64,000 nucleotides of DNA, from assembly GCA_963791495.1 (NCBI GenBank), contig CAWBST010000013.1, positions 310,001-374,000 on the forward strand, given 5' to 3'. The translations under genes and the position numbers were made by a program. Position 1 is the first letter of the stretch, and each line of letters begins with the position of its first letter. Below are positions 36,630-45,345 of the stretch, in pieces. The notes beneath the pieces are model-generated. The model did not search any database. It worked only from the letters and a program-made list of their open reading frames with translations, and was not told the origin of the DNA. This stretch comes from JAMXLO01 sp963791495 (GTDB lineage: Bacteria > Pseudomonadota > Alphaproteobacteria > Acetobacterales > Acetobacteraceae).

Positions 36630-37589
36630 ATGGAACACCTGCTGGCCAGCCTGCGCGCCGCCGCTGAGCCGACCCGCCTCCGCCTGCTGGCACTGGCCGG
36701 TCGCGGCGCCTTCTGTGTTTCGGAGTTCACCGAGATCCTGGGCCAGTCGCAACCGCGCCTCTCCCGCCACCTGAAGCTGCTGTGCGACTGCGGCCTGCTG
36801 GACCGGGTGCGTGAGGGCGCGAATGTCTGGTTTGCCCTGCCGCACGGGGAGCCGGGCGCCCTGGCGCGCGACCTGGTTGCACGGCTGCCGGAGGACGACC
36901 CGATCCTGGAGACCGACCGCCGCCAAGCCGCACGCGTCCTGGCCGAGCGCGCACGTGTGGCGTCCGAGAGCTTCCGCCGCCAGGGGGCCGACTGGGACGA
37001 GATGCGGGCGCTGGGCCTGCCCGCCGCGGCGGTGGAGGCTGCGCTGCTTTCCCTGGTGCCAGGGAGCGATGCCGGGCGCCTGCTGGATGTCGGCACCGGC
37101 ACCGGCCGGGTGCTGGAACTGCTGGCGCCTCGGATCAGCCAAGGGGTCGGCGTCGATGCCTCGAAGGCGATGCTGGCGTTGGCCCGCTCGCGGCTGGCAC
37201 GAGCAGGCTTCATGCATTGCTCTGTGCGGCTTGCCGACATGTACCGCCTGCAGCTTCCCGAAGGCTCGTTCGATTTCGCGGTGATGCAGATGGTGCTGCA
37301 CTACGCCGAGGATCCGCCTGGCGTGCTGGCTGAGGTGTCGCGCGTGCTGCGGCCGGGTGGGCGTCTGATCGTCATCGACCTCGCCGAGCACGGTCGTGAC
37401 GATCTGCTAACCAGATTGGCGCATCGTTGGCCTGGGTTCAGTGATGATGCGATGCGCGGCCTGCTGGAAGGGGCCGGCATGCAGCAAGGTGTGCCCCGGA
37501 CAATTGATGGCCCCCTCGCCATTCGCCTGTGGCCCGCGACGCGCGCGGCCGATGCCCCGATCGCGCAGCTCCGCGCAGTTGCCGTCTGA
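36630..37589 (+). CDS. ArsR family regulator fused to SAM-dependent methyltransferase domain (SahR-like)
   Basis: A 319-residue fusion. Residues 1-95 form a winged helix (PTRLRLLALAG, SQPRLSRHLKLLCDCGLL). Residues 130-310 are a class I methyltransferase fold with LLDVGTGTGRVLELL, VGVDASKAML, and FDFAVMQMVLHYAEDP. In the SahR group such a domain senses S-adenosylhomocysteine and the regulator controls methionine-cycle genes. metH starts 13 bp downstream, which supports that role. No ribosome-binding site precedes the ATG at 36630, so a leaderless or very short leader is possible. Confidence 0.88.
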   Translation: MEHLLASLRAAAEPTRLRLLALAGRGAFCVSEFTEILGQSQPRLSRHLKLLCDCGLLDRVREGANVWFALPHGEPGALARDLVARLPEDDPILETDRRQAARVLAERARVASESFRRQGADWDEMRALGLPAAAVEAALLSLVPGSDAGRLLDVGTGTGRVLELLAPRISQGVGVDASKAMLALARSRLARAGFMHCSVRLADMYRLQLPEGSFDFAVMQMVLHYAEDPPGVLAEVSRVLRPGGRLIVIDLAEHGRDDLLTRLAHRWPGFSDDAMRGLLEGAGMQQGVPRTIDGPLAIRLWPATRAADAPIAQLRAVAV

Positions 37590-37602
37590 AGGATACTGCC
37601 GA

Positions 37603-40600
37603 ATGTCCCGACCTCATCTGCTCGATGTGCTGCGTGACACCGTGCTGCTGTGCGACGGGGCCGTCGGCACCCGGGTTATGGGCATGACGCTGGACGTGGA
37701 GCAGGACTTTCTCGGCAAGGAGAACTGCACCGACGTGCTGAACCTCTCGCGGCCCGACCTGGTGCGCGACATCCACCGCGGCTACTTCGAGGCCGGCGCC
37801 GATATGGTGGAGACCAACACGTTCGGCGGCTCGCCGGTCACGCTGAACGAATTCGACATCGCCGACCGCGCGTTCGAGATCAACAAGCGCGGCGGCGAAC
37901 TGGCGCGCGAGGCGGCGGAGCAGTTCTCGGATGGCCGGCATCGCTGGGTGATCGGCAGCGTCGGTCCGGGCACCAAGCTGCCCAGCCTGGGCAATATCGC
38001 CTACGACCCGTTGGAGACGGCGTTGGCCGAGCAGTGCCGCGGCCTGGTCGCCGGCGGTGTCGATGCGATCCTGATCGAGACCTGCCAGGATCCGCTGCAG
38101 ATCAAGGCCGCCGTGAATGGTGCCAAGATCGCGCGCGCCGAGGCCGGCAGCGATATCCCGATCTTCGTGCAGGTGACGGTGGAGACCACCGGTACGCTGC
38201 TGGTCGGCCCCGACATCGCCAGCGCCGCCGCGATCGTTCACGCGCTCGATGTTCCGCTGATGGGACTGAACTGCGCCACAGGGCCGCAGGAGATGGCCGA
38301 GCACGTGCGCTGGCTCGCGGGCAACTGGCCTGGGCTGCTGTCCATACAGCCGAATGCCGGGTTGCCGGAGCTGGTCGATGGCCAGACTCATTTCCCGCTC
38401 GGTCCGGATGAACTGACGAGTTGGCTGGAGCGCTTTGTCGAGCAGGACGGCGTCAACCTGATCGGCGGCTGCTGCGGCACGAACGCACGGCACATCGCGG
38501 CCCTTGATGCGATGCTGCGCCGGCGCGGCGGGTTCCGGCCGGCGCCCGTGCTGCGCAAGCCCGTTTGGATTCCGTCGGTCGCGAGCCTCTATCAGTCGGT
38601 GCCGCTGCGGCAGGAGAATGCATTCTTCGCCATCGGTGAGCGCTGCAACGCCAACGGCTCGAGGAAGTGGCGCGACTCGCAGGAGCGGCATGACTGGGAC
38701 GGCTGCGTCTCGATTGGCCGCGAGCAGCTGGGCGAAGGTTCCAATGCGCTCGACATCTGCACCGCGTTTGTCGGCCGTGACGAACTCGCCGAGATGACCG
38801 AAGTGGTACGCCGCTTCACCTCGTCGGTGAATGCACCGCTGGTGATCGACAGCACCGAGACGCCGGTGATCGCAGCGGCGCTGAAGCTGCATGGCGGCAA
38901 GCCGATCATCAATTCGATCAACTTCGAGGACGGTGAGGGCCACGCAACCGACCGCCTGAAGCTGGCGAAGCAGTTCGGCGCCGCGGTGATCGCGCTGACC
39001 ATCGACGAGATCGGCATGGCGAAGACCGCCGACCGCAAGGTCGAGGTGGCGCGGCGGTTGGTCGATTTCGCCTGCAATCGCCATGGCCTGCCGCAATCCG
39101 ATCTGCTGATCGATCCGCTGACCTTCACCATCGCCACCGGCAACGAGGATGATCGCAAGCTGGCGCAGTGGACGCTCGAGGGCATTGCCGCCATCCGCGC
39201 CGAGTTCCCCGATATCCAGATCATCCTCGGGCTGTCGAATGTCAGCTTCGGGCTGAACCCGGCGGCGCGTGCTGTGCTCAACAGCGTGTTCCTCGACCAT
39301 GCGGTGCGCGCGGGAATGAGCGGCGCGATCGTGCACGTGTCGAAGATCCGGCCGCTGCACCTGATCGCACCCGAAGAGGTGAAGGTCGCCGAGGACCTGA
39401 TCTTCGATCGTCGCGCGGAGGGATACGATCCGCTGCAGCGACTGCTGGAGATCTTCGCCGACCGCAAGGCCGCTGATGCCACGGTGAAGAAGCGCGCCGA
39501 CACGGTGGAGGGCCGGCTCAAGGACCGCATCGTCGATGGCGATCGCAAGGGACTCACCGATGATCTGGAGGAGGCATTGAAGACACTGCCGCCGATCGAC
39601 ATCATCAACAACGTGCTGCTCGACGGCATGAAGGTGGTGGGCGACCTGTTCGGCGCCGGCAAGATGCAGCTTCCGTTCGTGCTGCAGAGCGCCGAGACGA
39701 TGAAGGCGGCGGTGGCGTATCTCGAGCCGTTCATGGAACGTGTGGAGGGGCAGGAGAAGGGCACCATCGTGCTCGCCACCGTGAAGGGCGACGTGCACGA
39801 CATCGGCAAGAACCTGGTCGACATCATCCTGACCAACAACGGCTACCGGGTGGTCAATCTCGGCATCAAGGTGCCCCTCGTCGACATGCTGTCCGCGGCC
39901 AGGGAGCATCAGGCGCACGCCATCGGCATGTCGGGGCTGCTGGTGAAATCCACCGTGGTGATGCGCGAGAACCTGGAGGAAATGTCGCGGCAGCAACTGG
40001 AGATCCCAGTGCTGCTGGGTGGCGCGGCGCTGACCCGCGGCTATGTCGAGGATGACTGCGTCCGTGCCTATGCGTGCGGCCGCGTCGCCTATGGACGGGA
40101 TGCATTCGACGGGCTGAACCTGATGGACAAGGTGGTCGGCAACGGGTTCGACGACTACCTGGCCGCGGTGCAGGCGAAGCGCTCGGGCAAGGCGCGCAAT
40201 CCGTCGCGAACGCTTGGCCAGGCCGATGCGCGCGCGTTCCGTCCGGTGGATGTCGTCGCGGTTCAGGCCAGGCGCCGGCGGTTGACGCGCGATGTGCCGG
40301 TGTCGGCACCGCCGTTCTGGGGCGCACGCGTGATAGAGGCGGCGCCCAAGGCGATCGTGCCGTTCATCAACGAGCGCAGCCTGTACCAGTTCCAGTGGGG
40401 ATTCCGGAAGCAGGGCCGATCACTGGACGATTTCCTCGGGTGGGCGAAGCAGGAGCTGCGTCCGGTGTTGCGACGCATGCTGGCGCTGTGCGAGGCCGAG
40501 GACATATTGAAGCCGCAGGCTGCTTACGGGTACTGGCTCGCGGCGGGCCAGGGCAACGATTTGATCATCTTCGATCAGGACGGCAGCACGGAGGTCGCGC

Positions 40601-41088
40601 GCTTCACTTTGCCGCGCCAGCCGAAGGAAGACGGCGAGTGCATTGCCGACTTCTTCCGCGATGTGGATGACGCCGAGCGCGATGTGATCGCGCTGCAGGT
40701 TGTGACCGTGGGGCAGAAAGCATCGGACTTCGCGCGCGACTGGTTCGCGGACAACCGCTACCAGGACTATCTCTATCTGCACGGCCTGTCGGTGGAGATG
40801 GCGGAGGCGATGGCCGAATACGTGCACAAGCGGATCCGCGCCGAACTCGGCTTCGCGGGCGAGGACGATCGCGACATGGAGAAGATGCTGTCGCAGGGCT
40901 ATCGAGGGTCACGCTATTCGTTCGGCTATCCGGCGTGTCCCCGGCTCGAGGACCAGGCGCCGATGCTGTCGATGCTCGGCGCGGAACGGCTCGGGGTTTC
41001 GCTGTCCGACGAGTTCCAGTTGCATCCCGAGCAGTCGACCAGCGCGCTTGTCGTGCTGAACCCGCACGCGAAGTATTTTTCCGTGTGA
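37603..41088 (+). CDS. metH: methionine synthase, cobalamin-dependent
   Basis: A 1161-residue modular enzyme moving methyl from methyltetrahydrofolate to homocysteine. Modules in order: the homocysteine domain (DGAVGTRVMG, VETNTFGGS, zinc site GGCCGT near residue 288); the pterin domain (AFFAIGERCNANGSRKW, NPAARAVLNS); the B12 cap and Rossmann domain (DVHDIGKN near residue 729, with the cobalt-ligating His); and the C-terminal SAM activation domain (YQFQWGFRKQG, GYRGSRYSFGYPACP). Length fits full MetH. No cobalamin riboswitch is visible, since the gene sits 13 bp behind its probable regulator. Confidence 0.97.
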   Translation: MSRPHLLDVLRDTVLLCDGAVGTRVMGMTLDVEQDFLGKENCTDVLNLSRPDLVRDIHRGYFEAGADMVETNTFGGSPVTLNEFDIADRAFEINKRGGELAREAAEQFSDGRHRWVIGSVGPGTKLPSLGNIAYDPLETALAEQCRGLVAGGVDAILIETCQDPLQIKAAVNGAKIARAEAGSDIPIFVQVTVETTGTLLVGPDIASAAAIVHALDVPLMGLNCATGPQEMAEHVRWLAGNWPGLLSIQPNAGLPELVDGQTHFPLGPDELTSWLERFVEQDGVNLIGGCCGTNARHIAALDAMLRRRGGFRPAPVLRKPVWIPSVASLYQSVPLRQENAFFAIGERCNANGSRKWRDSQERHDWDGCVSIGREQLGEGSNALDICTAFVGRDELAEMTEVVRRFTSSVNAPLVIDSTETPVIAAALKLHGGKPIINSINFEDGEGHATDRLKLAKQFGAAVIALTIDEIGMAKTADRKVEVARRLVDFACNRHGLPQSDLLIDPLTFTIATGNEDDRKLAQWTLEGIAAIRAEFPDIQIILGLSNVSFGLNPAARAVLNSVFLDHAVRAGMSGAIVHVSKIRPLHLIAPEEVKVAEDLIFDRRAEGYDPLQRLLEIFADRKAADATVKKRADTVEGRLKDRIVDGDRKGLTDDLEEALKTLPPIDIINNVLLDGMKVVGDLFGAGKMQLPFVLQSAETMKAAVAYLEPFMERVEGQEKGTIVLATVKGDVHDIGKNLVDIILTNNGYRVVNLGIKVPLVDMLSAAREHQAHAIGMSGLLVKSTVVMRENLEEMSRQQLEIPVLLGGAALTRGYVEDDCVRAYACGRVAYGRDAFDGLNLMDKVVGNGFDDYLAAVQAKRSGKARNPSRTLGQADARAFRPVDVVAVQARRRRLTRDVPVSAPPFWGARVIEAAPKAIVPFINERSLYQFQWGFRKQGRSLDDFLGWAKQELRPVLRRMLALCEAEDILKPQAAYGYWLAAGQGNDLIIFDQDGSTEVARFTLPRQPKEDGECIADFFRDVDDAERDVIALQVVTVGQKASDFARDWFADNRYQDYLYLHGLSVEMAEAMAEYVHKRIRAELGFAGEDDRDMEKMLSQGYRGSRYSFGYPACPRLEDQAPMLSMLGAERLGVSLSDEFQLHPEQSTSALVVLNPHAKYFSV

Positions 41089-41091
41089 TTT

Positions 41092-41153
41092 AACACGGAG
41101 GCAAGACGGAGAACCACCGAGGGCCACGGAGGAAGCGAGGATCCGCTACGGCG
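41092..41153 (+). repeat. dispersed repeat, copy 1 (CACGGAGG-type)
   Basis: Starts right after the metH stop: AACACGGAGG, a purine-rich middle, GGGCCACGGAGGAA, then CGAGGATCCGCTACGGCG. The first 43 bases match 44806-44849 in inverted orientation. The last 18 match 44780-44797 in direct orientation with two differences. It is therefore one of at least two copies of a mobile or REP-like unit. Confidence 0.7.
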
Positions 41154-41718
41154 CCATCGCGCGCGGCTCACGCAAGTGGGCGCAGAAGAACGCGGATGCG
41201 CTGGTGCCGACCTGACGCCCGCGTGTGCGGGCGATAGTGCCTGACAATGGGCGCCAAGGCGCCGCCAAAGGCAGAGCCACATTGGCGTTCATCGGCGCTG
41301 TTTGCGTTTCGTCTTGCTCCGCGTTCAGGGCGGACCGGTGGAGGGCGCTGGCGATCGCGGGGGTGCCGTAGGCCAGCCGGGGTCCGCACGGTCGGAGAGG
41401 GCGGTCGATTCCTCTCGCGGCCCTCCAATCCTCGGCAGCGCCCGGGTTTGGCGCAACCGTGGGCGACCATTAGCGAGACTATGTGCTGAACCGTGAGGGG
41501 TTGGGAGCGACATACCCGGCACGACGCACACGACCGTCGCCCCGACCCGCCGTCCTCCGCTTTGAGGTGACGACTCGGCAGAGTGCCGTGCGCTGTCGTG
41601 TGTTGCCGCTGCTGAGCAGCGTTTTGGGATGCCTCGCCACATCTGTGTCGCTACTACTCGCCTCCTGTTTGTGATAATAGGCTTGGCGCAATCATTTCCA
41701 GCAGAGAGGGCTACGATC
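41154..41718. other. intergenic region without recognised gene
   Basis: About 565 bases. Frames on both strands are open but give Arg/Pro-rich shadows without ribosome-binding sites. No RNA was recognised. It marks the transition from the methionine unit to a lower-GC accessory stretch. Confidence 0.45.
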
Positions 41719-41856
41719 GTGAATTTGATAATCCTCGTAGTGATTCTGCTGATTCTGTTCGGTGGTGGTGGCTTCTACTACGGTGGCCCGTATATGGGCG
41801 GCGGCCTTGGAACGGTGCTCCTGATTATCCTCGTGGTCTTGTTGTTACGAGGATGA
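41719..41856 (+). CDS. DUF3309 family small membrane protein
   Basis: A 45-residue protein with a hydrophobic N-terminal helix (LIILVVILLILFGGGG), a YYGGPYMGGG loop and a second hydrophobic helix (VLLIILVVLLLRG). Size and pattern match DUF3309. GTG start at 41719 with GAGAGGG upstream. The function is unknown; such proteins are often stress-induced in rhizobia and relatives. Confidence 0.75.
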   Translation: MNLIILVVILLILFGGGGFYYGGPYMGGGLGTVLLIILVVLLLRG

Positions 41857-41941
41857 TCAGCGCCATGCCGTTGCCTACTCCGAAAGGTCTCCGAGGTGCG
41901 AGAGATGGCAATGCCTGGGTAGGAAGGAAGCCTCATCGTTG

Positions 41942-42463
41942 ATGGTCGAATGGGTGCGATGGTTCATGTCCGCGCTTCCGCTGTATGTTCTAACTGCCGT
42001 CTGTACGCATCTGGTCATATCGAGCGGCCAAACTCTGTTCCATTACGCTCTTGGCCATCACAGGATAGGCGGCATTTTCTACCGGAACCACATCAGATTT
42101 CATCATGCACACTACGCCGATGGCCATCTGGTGTCCTCCAGCCATCGTCGCAACGAAGGCAACAACACGCCCTACTTTCTCATCCCGACAATTCTCGTCG
42201 TAGGTGGGATGTTCCTTCTTTTGCGGTTCGATTTGCTCCTCGTCGTGATCGCTGCCAGCGCGGCATCGTTCAGCGCGCATGTATATCTTGACAAGCAATA
42301 CCACGCCGAGAGATCGAGCCTCGCACACTTCGCTTGGTTCAAGCGCAAGCAACAGCTTCATTTCGTCCACCATCTGCATGCGAACAGCAATTTCGCTGTG
42401 ATCAACTCCTTCTGGGATAGGCTTCTTGGAACCTACCGAAGTCCCAACACGGATGTTCGTTAA
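41942..42463 (+). CDS. fatty acid hydroxylase/sterol desaturase-type membrane protein
   Basis: A 173-residue membrane protein with three or four hydrophobic segments and clustered histidine boxes: HYALGHH, then RNHIRFHHAHY, and HFVHHLHANSNF near the C-terminus followed by FWDRLLGTYR. This matches the di-iron hydroxylase superfamily, including the late NxxxxxFxDRLxGT ending. It likely oxidises a lipid or other hydrophobic compound. The ATG at 41942 is used; a purine-rich AGGAAGG site lies somewhat far upstream. Lower GC than the metH region. Confidence 0.82.
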   Translation: MVEWVRWFMSALPLYVLTAVCTHLVISSGQTLFHYALGHHRIGGIFYRNHIRFHHAHYADGHLVSSSHRRNEGNNTPYFLIPTILVVGGMFLLLRFDLLLVVIAASAASFSAHVYLDKQYHAERSSLAHFAWFKRKQQLHFVHHLHANSNFAVINSFWDRLLGTYRSPNTDVR

Positions 42464-42597
42464 GCCTGTTGCGGAAGGATCGAAGAGTTGACTGTCCGCC
42501 GGGAGCATAGCCAACGGGTAGCCGGCTTCGTGGTATTGCGGGCAAGGAGCGCGCGTCGTAGCATTAGCTCTCCGCTCGAAGCCGGGATTTCGACAAG

Positions 42598-42813
42598 GTG
42601 ATTGATCGCCGCGAGACCGTATTGGAGATGGCACGGCGCCACGTACGTGAGGGCGAGGAGCGGTTAGCCCGACAGATCGCGATTGTCGCAAAGTTGGATA
42701 GAAATAATCATACCGATGCGGCCCTGGCTACCAAGGTGTCGGAGGCCATCCGCATATCGCTCGATATGTCGAAACGCCATCTCGCTGACCTTGAGAGGCG
42801 GTCGAAACGCTAG
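42598..42813 (+). CDS. small helical hypothetical protein
   Basis: A 71-residue charged helical protein. MARRHVREGEERLARQ and an Ile/Leu heptad-like second half suggest a coiled coil. GTG start at 42598 after an AAG-rich stretch. Similar short proteins are frequent in rhizobial and methylobacterial genomes, without known function. It sits in the small-gene cluster 41.7-44.4 kb. Confidence 0.65.
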   Translation: MIDRRETVLEMARRHVREGEERLARQIAIVAKLDRNNHTDAALATKVSEAIRISLDMSKRHLADLERRSKR

Positions 42814-42952
42814 GCGCCTAAATGTCATCACCGTCGATGCAGCGTGTCTCAGACCTTCCGCCTCTCTGACCGTCTCGACATCGTGGGCGGGCGATCGTCA
42901 AGATTATCCTATTGGCACGTGCATTCTTGTGGAAGCCATGCCATATTGAGAG

Positions 42953-43162
42953 ATGACCGAATATAAAGTTGTACTCGACGGAGTGCCGGCCGTCGCGGTG
43001 GAGATCACATGCAGCGATGGCGCCCATTCGCTTCGTGGTTTTCGGACTGAAGCTGCCGCATTGGTATGGATAGCTGATCAAGAATTCCGTGAAGCCGTAG
43101 AAGCGACCGCTTGTATCCGCCTGCGCGGAAGCGAAGACCGCGCGCTTGTTGCAGGTGCTTGA
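42953..43162 (+). CDS. small hypothetical protein
   Basis: A 69-residue acidic alpha/beta protein (EYKVVLDGVPAVAVEI, then a helical region with IADQEFREAVEA). ATG at 42953 after GAGAG. No family is recognised. Composition and local GC agree with neighbours. The following 325 bases (43163-43488) hold no gene I can support. Confidence 0.6.
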   Translation: MTEYKVVLDGVPAVAVEITCSDGAHSLRGFRTEAAALVWIADQEFREAVEATACIRLRGSEDRALVAGA

Positions 43163-43488
43163 TCGAGGTTTTGGTTGCGTTGGCGGGGACAGGTAGCCGT
43201 CGCAGCGCATGAAGTAGCACAGCAATGTGACAAGGCTCACCCCGCTGCCTGACGCGGAGAGAGAGACCCGCTCGGCAGTTGGTAGCCTGATCAGCCCCGC
43301 CGATAGCCTCTGGGCGGCTATAGGGCGGAAATGATCGCATGGTTTGTTCGAGTGGCGGCAGCGACCCCGACACCAAACTCCGGTATTCAGTGCTCCAGGG
43401 GTCGTATTGTGCTGGTTACGTACCTATATCCATAGTAATTCTTTCATAATTGCGCGGTCAGATTTCGCTGCGTTAAGGACACACACTC

Positions 43489-43878
43489 ATGAAACTTTGG
43501 CACGACATGAAGAGCTTATGGGAAAAGACGCTTGTTTCGCAGCCACGGTGGGATGGGAACCGCGTTCGATTTGCGATTGAGGCCGAGGGCAAGCGCATCC
43601 AGTGCGCGATTTCTCGGTCTGCCTTGCAGCACCTCTCTGGGCACCCACACCTCCCAACAAGCGATTTGCTTCGCCGGTTTGTGGATTCGCGCGAGAGAGT
43701 TGAGGAGATCGCGGCCCGCATTTTCCACATTACGCCGGAATGGGTTTCCGGCCCGGTCAGCATCTGGGCCGACGACATAGACGATCCGCCGCTATGCCTG
43801 TGCGCGCAAAATCGTCCCACTCATGGGCGGTGTGCGGTGCGATTTGGGCGTAGTGTCCTGAGCCTGACCAACGGATGA
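43489..43878 (+). CDS. DUF1488-like small protein
   Basis: A 129-residue protein whose core reads RWDGNRVRFAIEAEGKRI, QCAISRSALQHL and a FVDSRERVEEIAARIF helix. This resembles DUF1488 proteins, though with low certainty. The tail after about residue 95 is poorly conserved in character. ATG at 43489. In the accessory small-gene cluster. Confidence 0.55.
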   Translation: MKLWHDMKSLWEKTLVSQPRWDGNRVRFAIEAEGKRIQCAISRSALQHLSGHPHLPTSDLLRRFVDSRERVEEIAARIFHITPEWVSGPVSIWADDIDDPPLCLCAQNRPTHGRCAVRFGRSVLSLTNG

Positions 43879-43914
43879 TCGCCATTTTGAACGAATGGCT
43901 GGAAGGATTCTGCA

Positions 43915-44373
43915 ATGCCCGAGCGTTTGGTTGACGTGTTGAACGGTGCTGGCAATGTTCTCCACACCTTTCCGGTCGTGGCCAAATCCTCGGATGCCAT
44001 TTCGGATGAGGATTACATAGCAAAAGCATTGAAGTTGGCCGCACACTCACCGCTCCTTCCCGATGGCGATGTCCATACCCTCACGGGTAAAATGCACGTT
44101 TCTCGGGGAGGACCTCTGGCTCCGTACGGGGATGATCGTCACATTCTGGAGGGCACAATGCAGGGCCTGGAGAATGTCCTTCGTGAGCGCGCCTATTTCA
44201 TTTGGCAGAGGGACGGCCATCCGCATGGGCGGTCGGAAGAACACTGGCATCAGGCTTTCGACCAGCACCTTCGTGAGCGTGCTTACTTTCTTTGGCTCCA
44301 GGAATGCTGCCCGGAGGGACGAGCCGATGAACACTGGCGCGAGAGCCGCGAATTCGAGACCTATCCCCGATAG
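43915..44373 (+). CDS. DUF2934 protein with two repeats
   Basis: A 152-residue protein. Residues 90-115 (LRERAYFIWQRDGHPHG) and 118-145 (LRERAYFLWLQECCPEG) are two tandem copies of the DUF2934 motif, each ending EHW. The first 80 residues are a separate domain (DVLNGAGNVLHTFPVVAKSS, DEDYIAKALKLAAH). Such proteins are unassigned. The ATG at 43915 follows GGAAGGA. Confidence 0.75.
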   Translation: MPERLVDVLNGAGNVLHTFPVVAKSSDAISDEDYIAKALKLAAHSPLLPDGDVHTLTGKMHVSRGGPLAPYGDDRHILEGTMQGLENVLRERAYFIWQRDGHPHGRSEEHWHQAFDQHLRERAYFLWLQECCPEGRADEHWRESREFETYPR

Positions 44374-44779
44374 ATTTCTTGGATTGTTGCGGAACTCCTC
44401 GACCGCAGGCTGTTGTTGGTAAACAGCCAGAGTGGGGCGCAATATCGCAATCGGCAGGCCACAGGACGCCGATCAGGTCGGGTAGTCGTGCCAGAGATTG
44501 TGGACCGATCGTGCTGCCCTTTAGCGATACGGGGCGATCTTTTGCGGACACGGCGGCTTTCGCCTGTCGTCCCGCAGGTTCGACACCTCAAGTCAACGGT
44601 TCAACTATCACGCTTCACCGTGCTGCCAATAGTTGACGCTGATTTAGCGCGTCGATCCGGGAGTGCCGGTCCACCTTGGGGCAAGTGTGTCCATACCTCC
44701 AGGAGGAACCTGTGGCGGTGGCCTGCTAGACGCAGGCACCTCTCGGCGCAAATCCCGAGATACAAGGGCCACTACGGAA
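44374..44779. other. intergenic region without recognised gene
   Basis: About 400 bases after the DUF2934 gene. Long frames exist but their translations are Arg/Ser-rich with no ribosome-binding site or motif. Nothing else was seen before the repeat copy at 44780. Confidence 0.4.
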
Positions 44780-44849
44780 CGAGGATTCGCTACAGCGCGA
44801 TTCCTTTCCTCCGTGGCCCTCCCGTGGCTCTCCCTCCTTCCTCCGTGTT
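44780..44849 (-). repeat. dispersed repeat, copy 2 (CACGGAGG-type)
   Basis: CGAGGATTCGCTACAGCG at 44780-44797 is a direct match to the end of copy 1. TTCCTCCGTGGCCCTC to CCTCCGTGTT at 44806-44849 is its core in inverted orientation. The preceding GGGCCACTACGGAA partly mirrors the same core, so copy 2 is itself an imperfect palindrome. Together the copies bracket the 41.2-44.8 kb small-gene cluster. Confidence 0.65.
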
Positions 44850-44933
44850 GAAATCCCCGCAGGAGAGGAGGCCGCCTTGCCAGAGCCGCAAATTGCGCAC
44901 CATCAGGTGCACAGGACAGGAGACACTTCGACG

Positions 44934-45170
44934 ATGCACTATCGGTGACTATGGCTGGCGACCGCGGCGACAGCATTGCTGCTGCGCGCGTGCGCCCAGC
45001 AACCATCGGGTCCGGCTCGATGGCGAGCAACGGCAACGCGCCGAAATCGAGCAATCGGCGCGTTGCCGTTCCTGTCCCTGCGCCAATCTCGAACGTCGCC
45101 GTGCCGGGCGCGAGATGGCATCGGTCACGCTGAGTTTCAAATACTCAATCAGGGTAGCCTGGCCGTGTCG
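44934..45170 (+). pseudogene. possible relic of a small lipoprotein gene
   Basis: ATG at 44934 with GGAGA upstream encodes MHYR, then an in-frame TGA, then LWLATAATALLLRACAQQPSG, which looks like a lipoprotein signal peptide with an Arg before the lipobox Cys. A one-base shift after about 45015 gives a charged continuation (LDGEQRQRAEIEQSA, ending around SVTLSFKYS). The evidence is only the signal-like pattern, so this is tentative. Confidence 0.3.
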
Positions 45171-45345
45171 CATGATAGCTGCCGGGATCGTCGCCGAAGG
45201 CGACTCGACCGAATTTTTGGTCGATGCAAGATTCGCTCATGCAGCACGTTCTCCGCCTGCCAGCCCAGCAGATTGGGCCATAGTCGCCGATGCGTCGGCC
45301 CAGTACCAATGACAGGATCGCGGGGCTCACAGTCAGAGTACCGCT

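Noticed and set aside
37438..39996. 852-codon minus-strand frame
   Set aside because: Antisense of metH.
44413..45312. 300-codon plus-strand frame in the gene-poor stretch
   Set aside because: Arg/Ser-rich translation, spans a repeat copy, no ribosome-binding site. Only a short part near 44934-45170 was kept as a tentative relic.
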